Program-made: the position numbers and the translations under genes
Source of the DNA: FEN-1191 sp964528845
Lineage (GTDB): Bacteria; Pseudomonadota; Gammaproteobacteria; Steroidobacterales; Steroidobacteraceae
NCBI GenBank assembly: GCA_964528845.1
Contig: CAZGVE010000027.1
Span: forward strand, 1-43,397
DNA: 43,397 nucleotides
Direction of reading: 5' to 3'
Notes under the pieces: generated by a model
The model's database searches: none
The model's input: only the letters and a program-made list of their open reading frames with translations
Told to the model about the DNA's origin: nothing
In this document: piece after piece, positions 1 to 7,165 of the stretch
Numbering within the stretch: position 1 is the first letter of the stretch
How the letters are laid out: the number at the start of each line of letters is the position of its first letter

Positions 1-90
1 GCGCCGGAAATCGATCCCGCCTCGATCGTTGCCGGGCTCACGCTGCTGTGCGGTGGGTTGGCCGTGCTGCGCGGACGGCGCTCGAAATAG
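1..90 (+). CDS. C-terminal end of a protein with a PEP-CTERM-like sorting tail (partial)
   Basis: Frame 1 is open from the window edge to a TAG at 88-90, giving 29 residues. They begin APEIDPAS, continue with a hydrophobic stretch of about 16 residues (IVAGLTLLCGGLAVL) and end in a basic cluster, RGRRSK. This three-part layout (short Pro-Glu motif, one membrane span, Arg-rich end) is that of the PEP-CTERM/VPEID-CTERM family of C-terminal sorting signals, which direct exported proteins to exosortase-like processing. The rest of the gene lies outside the window, so the protein itself cannot be identified. A plain C-terminal membrane anchor is the alternative. Confidence 0.55.
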   Translation, partial: APEIDPASIVAGLTLLCGGLAVLRGRRSK

Positions 91-103
91 CCCGCTGATC
101 CCA

Positions 104-125
104 GTGCCGCAGGTCAGTGCGGCAC
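104..125. terminator. Perfect 8-bp hairpin between convergent genes
   Basis: Two exact 8-base complementary arms (104-111 and 118-125) flank a 6-base loop. The loop holds part of the OmpA-family stop codon (114-116). The hairpin lies 14 bases after the stop of the upstream plus-strand gene. It has no T-run on either side, so it may be a bidirectional or Rho-assisted 3' end rather than a classical intrinsic terminator. Confidence 0.4.
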
Positions 126-1229
126 GTCGGTGCGCTGGAATACCACACGCCGGTTCTGCGCGCGGCCCTCGGCCGTGGCATTGTCGGCGATCGGCTTGGT
201 CTGGCCGTAGCCCGTCGTCGATAGACGCGCGGCCGGGATGCCATGCGCGACCAGGTAGGCCTTCACGGCCTCGGCCCGGCGCTGCGAGAGCCCGAGATTG
301 TGGGCCGCCTTGCCATTGCTGTCGGTATGACCCTCGAGCACACCGGTGGCACCCGGTGACTGCACCAGGAAGCCCACCAGCCGGTCCAGGTCAGGATCGG
401 ATTCCGGCTTGATCTGCGCGGAATCGTTGTCGAAATACACCTGCAGCCGGATCGTGAGGCTGCAGCCGTCGCGGTCGACCCGATCGCCGGGCGGAGTGTC
501 TGGGCAGCGATCCAGGCTGTCCGGCACACCATCATGATCGCTGTCGGGGGCAGGAATAGGAGGCGCTGCAGGCGGCGGTGACGGCGTGGGTGCCTGCGCG
601 ACCGGCGCCTGCGGTGGTGGGGGCGGTGGCGGCGGAAGCGGAGGCGCCACGATCGCCGCTGCGGGCGGCGTAGGCGCACCGAAGTTCCAGCGCAATCCGA
701 CGCCGATGTACGGGTCGAGCCGCGTGCCGTTACCCGCCGCCGTATCGATGCGTCCACCCGCGTCCGCGCGCAGCTGCAGGCTCGAGGAGCCGAAGCGCAC
801 GACATCGGCGAGCAGCCCGGCGCCTAGCCTCACCGTCGGGTCGGTCGCGCTGCGCGCATTGTCGTAGTGACTGCTCTGGAAGCCGACGCCGGCTTCGATG
901 AAAGGGTTGATCGACTCGCTGCGCTGGAACACGCGGGCCACGGCGAGTTCACCGATGTCGAGACGTAGCTCCCCGGACGGGTTGGAATTGGCTGCCCCGA
1001 ACCTGTTGTGCGCCCAGGCGAGTTCGGCATCCCACTGCTCGGTGAGCACCCGACCCAGCCCGAAGCGCAATCCGATCTCGTCGTCGGCACGAAAGTGGCT
1101 GTCCGGCAGGACCGCGACCGCCTCCGGAGACACGAACCAGCTGCCCACCGGCGCGCCGGCCGTGGCCACCGCGGCCGTGCCCAGGCCGAAGACTGCAAGG
1201 AAGAGGTTCTGTAGCCGTCGAGGTCCCAT
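114..1229 (-). CDS. OmpA-family outer membrane protein with peptidoglycan-binding domain
   Basis: The protein has 371 residues. A signal peptide (about 1-25) precedes a beta-barrel region (about 28-180) rich in alternating residues and closing with a GVGLRWNFG-type strand. A long Pro/Ala linker (about 185-225) follows, with a run of nine prolines. Next comes a thrombospondin type-3-like calcium motif (DSDHDGVPDSLDRCPDTP) and then a C-terminal OmpA domain with the LEGHTDSNG, LSQRRAEAV and GYGQTKPI motifs that bind peptidoglycan. It probably sits in the outer membrane, tethering it to the cell wall. The ATG at 1229 is preceded by AGGGG at good spacing. The nearest upstream gene, folA on the same strand, ends 84 bases away, so the gene may have its own promoter. 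Confidence 0.88.
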   Translation of the reverse strand: MGPRRLQNLFLAVFGLGTAAVATAGAPVGSWFVSPEAVAVLPDSHFRADDEIGLRFGLGRVLTEQWDAELAWAHNRFGAANSNPSGELRLDIGELAVARVFQRSESINPFIEAGVGFQSSHYDNARSATDPTVRLGAGLLADVVRFGSSSLQLRADAGGRIDTAAGNGTRLDPYIGVGLRWNFGAPTPPAAAIVAPPLPPPPPPPPQAPVAQAPTPSPPPAAPPIPAPDSDHDGVPDSLDRCPDTPPGDRVDRDGCSLTIRLQVYFDNDSAQIKPESDPDLDRLVGFLVQSPGATGVLEGHTDSNGKAAHNLGLSQRRAEAVKAYLVAHGIPAARLSTTGYGQTKPIADNATAEGRAQNRRVVFQRTDVPH

Positions 1230-1313
1230 CTGCTGCCCCTTGAGTCTGCCGCGACCGCGTCGAGGCAGCGTAGCCTACACAGGGCCTGATTGGCCTGCCA
1301 GTCAGGCGCCAGC

Positions 1314-1811
1314 CTACGGCCGCTCGAGCGTCAGGAAGCTCATGGCATGGGCGTGACGCTCGTCTGCCGGGTGTTCGACACGCTCTCGCTCGTGCCAGCC
1401 GCGCAGATAGTCCAGCGGAAAGTACGTGTCTCCGGACACGCTGGCATGCACCCGGGTCAGGTACAGCCGCGTGGCGTGCGGGAGCGCCAGACTGTAGACG
1501 GCTGCGCCGCCGATCACGCACAGCTCGTCAGCATCCGCGACCAGCGCGCAGGCCTGCTCGAAACTCCCGACGTATTCGATGCCGGCAGGTGCGATCGCGT
1601 GCGGCGCCCGATGACTCAGCACCAGGTTGCGGCGGCCAGGCAGCGCACGGCCGATCGAATCGTGCGTGCGGCGGCCCATCAGCACAGGCTTGCCAAGCGT
1701 GACGGCCTTGAAGTGGCGCAGGTCATCGGGCAGGTGCCAGGGCAGCGTCCCGGCCCGGCCGATCACGCCGTCGTCCGCGGCCGCCACCACGCAGGCGATG
1801 CTGGTGGCCAC
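1314..1811 (-). CDS. folA: Dihydrofolate reductase
   Basis: NADPH-dependent reduction of dihydrofolate to tetrahydrofolate, which recycles the dihydrofolate made by ThyA encoded in the same operon. From GTG at 1811 the product is 165 residues, normal for the family. It carries the N-terminal VVAAADDGVIG strand, the LPWHLPDDLRHFK helix with the catalytic acid (about D30), the VLMGRRTHDSIG cofactor segment and ELCVIGGAAVY. The frame stays open upstream, but that extension lies inside kup and has no family similarity. The GTG lies just after the kup stop, so it is the natural start. No clear Shine-Dalgarno is visible, and coupling to kup translation is likely. Confidence 0.9.
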   Translation of the reverse strand: MATSIACVVAAADDGVIGRAGTLPWHLPDDLRHFKAVTLGKPVLMGRRTHDSIGRALPGRRNLVLSHRAPHAIAPAGIEYVGSFEQACALVADADELCVIGGAAVYSLALPHATRLYLTRVHASVSGDTYFPLDYLRGWHERERVEHPADERHAHAMSFLTLERP

Positions 1812-1819
1812 GCAGCGCG

Positions 1820-3679
1820 CTACAGCTCGATCTGCGTCGCGAGCACGATCACGCGCCGCTCGGGCATGCGGAAGAACTCCACCGCCTGCGCGCTGCGCCG
1901 CTGCATCCAGGCGAACGCGCGCCGATGCAGCCCGTCGTAGCCGCCGCGCGGCCGGGGCACCACGAGGTGCCAGCCAAGGAAGAACGAGCAGTCCTGGGCG
2001 AAGAGTTTCAGGCCGCGTGCGCGGCACTGGCGCAGCGCATCATTGATGTCGGGAGTCTCCATGAAGCCGAAACGCGCGGTGACCACGTAGATCTCCGGCA
2101 TCAGCTGCTCGATGCGCACACGGTCGGCTGGATCCTGTCGCGGCGCGCTGACGATCTCGACGTTCATGAACACGATGCGCTCGTGCGCGACACGATTGTG
2201 CTCGAGATTGCGCAGCATCGCAGTCGGCACGTACTTCGGATCGCTCGCCAGGAACACCGCCGTGCCGTGCACGCGCGGGATGCCCGAGAGCAGCTGCGGC
2301 AGCTCGGTCAATGGCACGGCGACTGCGCGCAGCGCGCTGCGCAGCAATCGCCGGCCGCGGCGCCAGGTCATGAACACGCCGAACAGCAGCAGCGCGAGCG
2401 TGAGCGGCACCCAGGCCCCCTCTGCGAACTTGGTCAGGTTTCCCGCCAGATACACCAGGTCGACCAGCATCAGCGGTCCGAACACGATCACGATCCGCCA
2501 CCTCGGCCAGCGCCACTGCGTGGCGGCGAGCTGCATGCCGAGCAGTGTGGTGATGAACATCGTGCCGGCGACCGCGGCCCCGTAGGCCGCGCCCAGCGCC
2601 GCCGAGGAGCGGAACGCGAGCACGAACACGCAGACGGCGACGAGCACGAACGCGTTCACGATCGGCACGTAGATCTGGCTGTGTTCGCTCGCCGAAGTCT
2701 GCGTGATGCGCAGCCGCGGCAGCAGGTCGAGCTGAATCGCCTGGCGCGTCACCGAGAACGCCCCGGTGATCGTCGCCTGCGAGGCGATGATCGTCGCCGC
2801 GGTCGCCAGCAGCACCATGAAGGGCAGCAGGACGGACGGAACCATTGCGTACAGCGGCAGGTGCGCCGCGGCCGGATCGGCCAGGATCAGCGCTCCCTGC
2901 CCCAGGTAGTTGAGAATCAGCGCCGGCCAGACCAGCACGAACCAGGCGATGCGCACCGGCGTCTTGCCGAAGTGTCCCATGTCGGCGTAGAGCGCTTCTC
3001 CGCCCGTCATCGCCAGGAACACGCCGCCCAGGATCGCAAGCGCGACGCCCGGCCGGTGCGTCAGCAGCATCAGCCCGTAGGCCGGGCTCAGGGCCACCAG
3101 CACGCCGGGGTGATGCGCCACCGATATCACCCCGGTGACCGCGAGCACGAGGAACCAGACCAGCATGATCGGCCCGAACAGGCGGCCCACGCGCTCGGTG
3201 CCGCGGCTCTGGATCGCAAACAGCGCGACGATGATCACGAGCGTCACGGGCACGACGGCACTGGCGGTTCCGGGGTTGAGGACCTCGAGTCCTTCGACCG
3301 CGCTCAACACCGAGATCGCGGGCGTGATCAGCGCGTCGCAGTAGAACAGCGCCGCACCCAGGGCCGCCATCATCACGATGCCGCGCTGCCAGCGGCTGCT
3401 GCCGGTCAGCAGGCGCTGTACCAGCGCGAACAGCGACAGGATGCCGCCCTCGCCCTGGTTATCCGCGCGCATGATCAGCACGACATACTTCAACGTGACG
3501 ACGACCAGCAGGCTCCACAGGATCAGCGACACGACCCCAAGCACCGCGAGCCGGTCCAGCGGCGCGCCCGCCGCCGAAGTCGAGGCCTCGAGCGCGTACA
3601 GCGGACTCGTGCCGATGTCGCCGTATACGACGCCCATCGCGCCGATCACGCAGGCGACGGATACCCGCGCGGGCTTCAC
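1820..3679 (-). CDS. kup: Potassium uptake protein Kup
   Basis: Inner-membrane K+/H+ symporter of the KUP/HAK/KT family. The 619 residues match the usual length of about 620. The N-terminus has the diagnostic GVVYGDIGTSPLYAL, followed by RADNQGEGGILSLFAL and about twelve hydrophobic segments up to residue about 440. A cytoplasmic C-terminal domain of about 170 residues follows (GTAVFLASDPKYVPTAMLRN, FGFMETPDI). The start is GTG at 3679, overlapping the TGA of the SET-domain gene by four bases (GTGA), so translation is probably coupled. folA follows after 8 bases. Confidence 0.95.
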   Translation of the reverse strand: MKPARVSVACVIGAMGVVYGDIGTSPLYALEASTSAAGAPLDRLAVLGVVSLILWSLLVVVTLKYVVLIMRADNQGEGGILSLFALVQRLLTGSSRWQRGIVMMAALGAALFYCDALITPAISVLSAVEGLEVLNPGTASAVVPVTLVIIVALFAIQSRGTERVGRLFGPIMLVWFLVLAVTGVISVAHHPGVLVALSPAYGLMLLTHRPGVALAILGGVFLAMTGGEALYADMGHFGKTPVRIAWFVLVWPALILNYLGQGALILADPAAAHLPLYAMVPSVLLPFMVLLATAATIIASQATITGAFSVTRQAIQLDLLPRLRITQTSASEHSQIYVPIVNAFVLVAVCVFVLAFRSSAALGAAYGAAVAGTMFITTLLGMQLAATQWRWPRWRIVIVFGPLMLVDLVYLAGNLTKFAEGAWVPLTLALLLFGVFMTWRRGRRLLRSALRAVAVPLTELPQLLSGIPRVHGTAVFLASDPKYVPTAMLRNLEHNRVAHERIVFMNVEIVSAPRQDPADRVRIEQLMPEIYVVTARFGFMETPDINDALRQCRARGLKLFAQDCSFFLGWHLVVPRPRGGYDGLHRRAFAWMQRRSAQAVEFFRMPERRVIVLATQIEL

Positions 3680-4215
3680 TTGCGGGCCTTGCGGCTCCGG
3701 CGCCGCGGCGGCCAGAGCATCGAACCGCGGCAGCTCACCGCCCCGCAGCGGCAGGCGAAGATCTCGTCCACATTGGGCGGATCCTCGCGGTCGCGCCCGA
3801 TCTGGTAGTCGTAGGTCAGCTCATCGCCGGGCCGGATCGTGCGGATCGCCTCGATGAACACGCGCCGATCCTCGATCACCGACTCGCAGTTCGGATCGCA
3901 CGAATGGTTGATGAAGCGCGCCTCGTTGCCGTTGTGGCCGCCGTCGATCACGACACCGCGGTCGACGATGAACAGAAAGGTGTGATTGTCGGTGATGCCC
4001 TTGTGTTCGTAGCGCAAGTCGGCCTCGCGGTGCGACACCCGGTCGCCGAAGTACTCGATGATGCGCGTACCCTTGCGGATTCGGCGTAGCGCGAACATCC
4101 CGCGACCATGCACCCGGGAGCGGCGCACGCGCACCATGTCCGGGCGCGACGGTATGGCCGTGACCACCTTCGGTTGCTTGCGCCGTCGGGGTCGCCCGGG
4201 TCGCGCGCGGCTCAT
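3676..4215 (-). CDS. SET-domain protein-lysine methyltransferase
   Basis: The protein has 179 residues with a complete SET domain. The SAM-binding GRG loop is at 37-39 (RVHGRGMFAL), the FINHSCDPNC signature at 101-110 and the catalytic ELTYDY at 132-137. A post-SET cysteine cluster (C155, C157, C162) could bind zinc with C106. Both ends are very basic (RPGRPRRRK at the start, RRRSRKARK at the end), suggesting affinity for nucleic acid or an acidic partner. The family methylates lysines in proteins; the substrate here is unknown. The start ATG overlaps the thyA stop (ATGA) and the gene's own stop overlaps kup, so it is embedded in the folate/thymidylate operon. All catalytic motifs are intact. 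Confidence 0.87.
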   Translation of the reverse strand: MSRARPGRPRRRKQPKVVTAIPSRPDMVRVRRSRVHGRGMFALRRIRKGTRIIEYFGDRVSHREADLRYEHKGITDNHTFLFIVDRGVVIDGGHNGNEARFINHSCDPNCESVIEDRRVFIEAIRTIRPGDELTYDYQIGRDREDPPNVDEIFACRCGAVSCRGSMLWPPRRRSRKARK

Positions 4216-5006
4216 ACCGCCACCGGTGCCCGGATCGCGGGATGGAACTGATAGTTCATGAACTCGAAGTCCTCGTACTGGTAATCGAAGATGGAGGGCG
4301 GCCGGCGGCGCAGCCGCAGCTGTGGTGCGGCGAGCGGCGAGCGGCCCAGCTGCAGGTCGGCCTGCTCGCGGTGATTCAGGTAGAGATGGCAATCGCCGCC
4401 GGTCCAGATGAACTCTCCGGGCGTCAGGTCGCACTGTTGCGCGAGCATGCAGGTCAGCAGCGCATAGGAGGCAATGTTGAACGGCAGGCCCAGGAATACG
4501 TCGGCGCTGCGCTGGTAGAGCTGGCAGGAGAGGCGGCCCGCTGCGACGTGGAACTGGAACAGCACGTGGCACGGCGCGAGCGCCATGTGCGGGAGTTCGC
4601 CGACGTTCCACGCGCTCACCACGATGCGCCGCGAATCCGGGTCGTGCCGCAGCGCGTGCACGACCTGGCTGATCTGGTCGATGCTGCGGCCGTCGGCCGT
4701 GCCCCAGCTGCGCCACTGCCGGCCGTAGACCGGCCCGAGTTCACCGCGCTCATCCGCCCACTCGTCCCAGATACGCACGCCGTGCTCGTGCAGCCAGCTG
4801 ACATTGGTATCCCCGCGCAGAAACCACAGCAGCTCGACCACGACGGACTTCAGGTGGATCTTCTTGGTCGTCACCAGCGGAAATCCTGCCTGCAGGTCGA
4901 AGCGCAACTGCCGGCCGAACAGCGAGAGCGTACCCGTACCGGTGCGGTCGGATTTCAGCGTGCCGTGCTCGCGCACCGAGCGCAGCAGCTCGAGATAGGG
5001 TTTCAT
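4212..5006 (-). CDS. thyA: Thymidylate synthase
   Basis: Converts dUMP to dTMP using 5,10-methylene-THF, releasing dihydrofolate for FolA. The 264 residues equal the E. coli enzyme in length. Visible motifs are RTGTGTLSLFG, the catalytic ALAPCHVLFQFHV with C146, LSCQLYQRSADVFLGLPFNIASY and the C-terminal PAIRAPVAV. The start ATG at 5006 overlaps the lgt stop by four bases (ATGA), the same lgt-thyA adjacency as in E. coli. Nothing unusual is seen in the protein. Confidence 0.97.
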   Translation of the reverse strand: MKPYLELLRSVREHGTLKSDRTGTGTLSLFGRQLRFDLQAGFPLVTTKKIHLKSVVVELLWFLRGDTNVSWLHEHGVRIWDEWADERGELGPVYGRQWRSWGTADGRSIDQISQVVHALRHDPDSRRIVVSAWNVGELPHMALAPCHVLFQFHVAAGRLSCQLYQRSADVFLGLPFNIASYALLTCMLAQQCDLTPGEFIWTGGDCHLYLNHREQADLQLGRSPLAAPQLRLRRRPPSIFDYQYEDFEFMNYQFHPAIRAPVAV

Positions 5007-5821
5007 CGGGCCGGCGCGTAGTTGCCGGACGGCTCGCGCACGCGGTACGCGTACAGCAGCAGCGCGAGGCCGATCAGCAGCATCGGCAGCGACAGCAGCT
5101 GCCCCATCGTGACCCAGCCCGCGGCCAGGTAGCCGAGCTGCGCGTCCGGCTCGCGCACGAACTCGACGCTGATGCGCGCGAGCGCATAGCCGGCCAGGAA
5201 CAGCCCGGCGGGCGCCCAGCGCGGCCGCGGCCGGCGCGTGTACGACCACAGTACGCAGAACAGCACCAGCCCTTCGAGCGTCGCCTCGTAGAGCTGCGAG
5301 GGATGGCGCGCGAGGGGCGGACCGCCGTTCGGATCGGGCACCAGCATCGCCCATGGCACGTCGGTCGGCCGGCCCCACAACTCGCCGTTGATGAAGTTTC
5401 CGAGGCGGCCGCAGAACAGACCGATGCAGGGCAGAGGAGCTGCGAAATCGAACACGTCGCCGATGCTGCGCCCGCGCTGGTACGCGAACAGCGCGAACGC
5501 GCAAAGTACGCCCATCAGGCCGCCATGGAACGACATGCCGCCCTGCCAGATCTTGAGCGGATAGAGGTAGTCCGCGCGCCACAGCGGGAAGCCGTAAAAC
5601 AGCACGTAGCCGACCCGCCCGCCGATGATCACGCCGAGCATGCCGTAGAACAGGAAATCGTCGACGTCTACGCCGCGCCAGCTCGAACCGGGCGTGGCGG
5701 CGCGGCGGCGCGCCAGCCACCAGGCGGCCGCGAAACCCAGCAGGTACATGATGCCGTACCAGTGGATGTGCACGGGTCCCAGGCTGATCGCGATCGGATC
5801 GATGTTCGGGTATCGCAGCAT
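5003..5821 (-). CDS. lgt: Prolipoprotein diacylglyceryl transferase
   Basis: Inner-membrane enzyme that moves diacylglycerol from phosphatidylglycerol to the lipobox cysteine of prolipoproteins. It has 272 residues and about seven membrane segments. The HGG motif (about H99) lies in GGMSFHGGLMG, and the Lgt signature CGRLGNFINGELWGRPT is at about 137-153. The ATG at 5821 has no Shine-Dalgarno. A TAGAAT hexamer ends seven bases upstream, so the mRNA may be nearly leaderless (see the separate site). The next gene upstream, the rlmI-like gene, ends 42 bases away on the same strand. Confidence 0.96.
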   Translation of the reverse strand: MLRYPNIDPIAISLGPVHIHWYGIMYLLGFAAAWWLARRRAATPGSSWRGVDVDDFLFYGMLGVIIGGRVGYVLFYGFPLWRADYLYPLKIWQGGMSFHGGLMGVLCAFALFAYQRGRSIGDVFDFAAPLPCIGLFCGRLGNFINGELWGRPTDVPWAMLVPDPNGGPPLARHPSQLYEATLEGLVLFCVLWSYTRRPRPRWAPAGLFLAGYALARISVEFVREPDAQLGYLAAGWVTMGQLLSLPMLLIGLALLLYAYRVREPSGNYAPAR

Positions 5822-5828
5822 CGCGGCG

Positions 5829-5834
5829 ATTCTA
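5829..5834 (-). promoter_or_regulatory. Candidate -10 box (TAGAAT) for a leaderless lgt transcript
   Basis: On the minus strand TAGAAT is separated from the lgt ATG by seven bases, and no ribosome-binding site lies between. A start of transcription 6-8 bases after the hexamer would coincide with the ATG. No convincing -35 box is seen. Confidence 0.4.
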
Positions 5835-5863
5835 GCGGGTTGGCCCCGGTACCGCTGCGCGCA

Positions 5864-7105
5864 TCACTCGCGGGTGACGCGGCAGAAGAATGCCTTGAGG
5901 TAGCGCGTCTCGGGTATCGCCGGGTGGATCGGGTGATCGGGCGACTGGCCTCCGCTGTACAGGATCTGCGCGAAGCGGCTGGCGTGGCGCGAGGCCGACT
6001 GGATCAGGCCGACCAGCTCCTCCGGGTGCAGGTGATAGGAGCACGAGCAGCTCACCAGCAGCGCATCGCGCTCGAGCAGCCGCATGGCGATCTGATTGAG
6101 CTTGCGGTAAGCGGCCTGGCCGCGCGGGATGTCCTTCTTGCGCTTGATGAAGGCGGGCGGGTCGAGCACGATCGCATCGAAGCGTTCGCCGGCGCGCACC
6201 AGGGCATCGAGCACCTCGAAGGCATCACCGGCCCGGACGCTCAAGGAGACGCCATTGGCGGCTGCGTTGCGCGTCGCGACCGCGAGTGCGGCCTCGGAGG
6301 CATCCACGCACACTGCTTCGGCGGCACCGCGCGTGAGCGCGCTAATGGCCCAGGCCCCCGCGTAGCTGCAGACGTCGAGCACGCGCGCCCCGGGACGGAT
6401 CATGCGTCGCCATTGCTCGCGGTTGCCGGTCTGGTCGTAGAACCAGCCGGTCTTCTGCGCCGCTGCCATTGGCACGGTGAACGTCAGCCCGTGCTCGAGC
6501 ACCTGGAGCTCCTCGGGGGCGCGGCCGATCGGGTTGAGCAGCTGCCGCGGCAGTTGCTCGAGTTCGCGGGCCGCGCCATCGTTCTTCCACACCAGCGCCC
6601 GTGGCTCGAACACCTGGCAGATCGCCGCCTCGACGTCGCCGCGCAATGCCTCCATGCCGGCGGTGGCGATCTGGCCCACGAGCACATCACCGTAGCGGTC
6701 GAGCACCAGGCCTGGCAGCCCGTCGGACTCGCCGAATACCCAGCGATAGTACGGGGCCGGACTGAGTCGTTCGCGCAAGCTCAGCGCCACCTTGAGCCGA
6801 TGTACCAGCAGCGAGCGGTCCGGCGCGTGCACCGGGCTGCGGGAGAGGATGCGCGCGCAGATCAGGGCGTGCGGATTGACGTAGGCGTAGCCCAGGAACT
6901 GGTCCCGGTCTGAGAGTACGCGCGCCATCGCACCGACCGCGAATTGCGTGATCGGCGTGAGGTCATTATCGACCTCGTTGGAGAACACCCACAGATGCCC
7001 GGCACGCAGGCGGCGATCCTCGCCGCGCCGCAGGCGCAGCGCCGGCAGCTCGGGCGCGATTGGCGCATCGGCACCTGAGTCGGACTGCGGAGTGGGGATA
7101 AGCAT
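5864..7105 (-). CDS. rlmI: Class I SAM-dependent 23S rRNA methyltransferase, RlmI type
   Basis: The product has 413 residues. An N-terminal PUA-like RNA-binding domain (about 25-100, with LRAGHLWVFSNEVD) is followed by a Rossmann methyltransferase domain. Motif I is RVLDVCSYAGAWAIS, and the catalytic motif is DAIVLDPPAFIKRKKDI, followed by YRKLNQIAMRLL and LVSCSCSYHL. RlmI makes m5C1962 in E. coli 23S rRNA. The whole-length match is to that family, but target specificity is inferred. A GTG at 7108 lies directly before the chosen ATG at 7105 and is equally possible. A TATAAC hexamer on the minus strand at 7124-7129 could serve as its -10 box with a short leader. Confidence 0.85.
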   Translation of the reverse strand: MLIPTPQSDSGADAPIAPELPALRLRRGEDRRLRAGHLWVFSNEVDNDLTPITQFAVGAMARVLSDRDQFLGYAYVNPHALICARILSRSPVHAPDRSLLVHRLKVALSLRERLSPAPYYRWVFGESDGLPGLVLDRYGDVLVGQIATAGMEALRGDVEAAICQVFEPRALVWKNDGAARELEQLPRQLLNPIGRAPEELQVLEHGLTFTVPMAAAQKTGWFYDQTGNREQWRRMIRPGARVLDVCSYAGAWAISALTRGAAEAVCVDASEAALAVATRNAAANGVSLSVRAGDAFEVLDALVRAGERFDAIVLDPPAFIKRKKDIPRGQAAYRKLNQIAMRLLERDALLVSCSCSYHLHPEELVGLIQSASRHASRFAQILYSGGQSPDHPIHPAIPETRYLKAFFCRVTRE

Positions 7106-7124
7106 CACGAGTGGCGCGTTCCGT

Positions 7125-7130
7125 TATAGT
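7125..7130 (+). promoter_or_regulatory. Candidate -10 box (TATAGT) for the DUF255 gene
   Basis: TATAGT lies about 35 bases before the ATG at 7166. In the other direction the overlapping hexamer reads TATAAC, so the 57-base divergent spacer could hold back-to-back promoters. The -35 regions are weak. Confidence 0.3.
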
Positions 7131-7165
7131 GGCGCGGCATTTTACTGGAAAAAGCTCGTGAACCC

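Noticed and set aside
1925..3808. A 627-codon plus-strand open frame opposite kup
   Set aside because: It is antisense to a clear kup gene, has low-complexity Arg/His/Gln/Asp-rich composition and no domain. Such frames are expected in very GC-rich coding DNA.
5303..6913. A 536-codon plus-strand open frame opposite lgt and the rlmI-like gene
   Set aside because: Antisense shadow with no recognisable motif. The same holds for the long frames at 11096-12283, 13344-14576, 15195-16493, 17310-18641 and 22942-24477 (plus) and 25806-27407 (minus).
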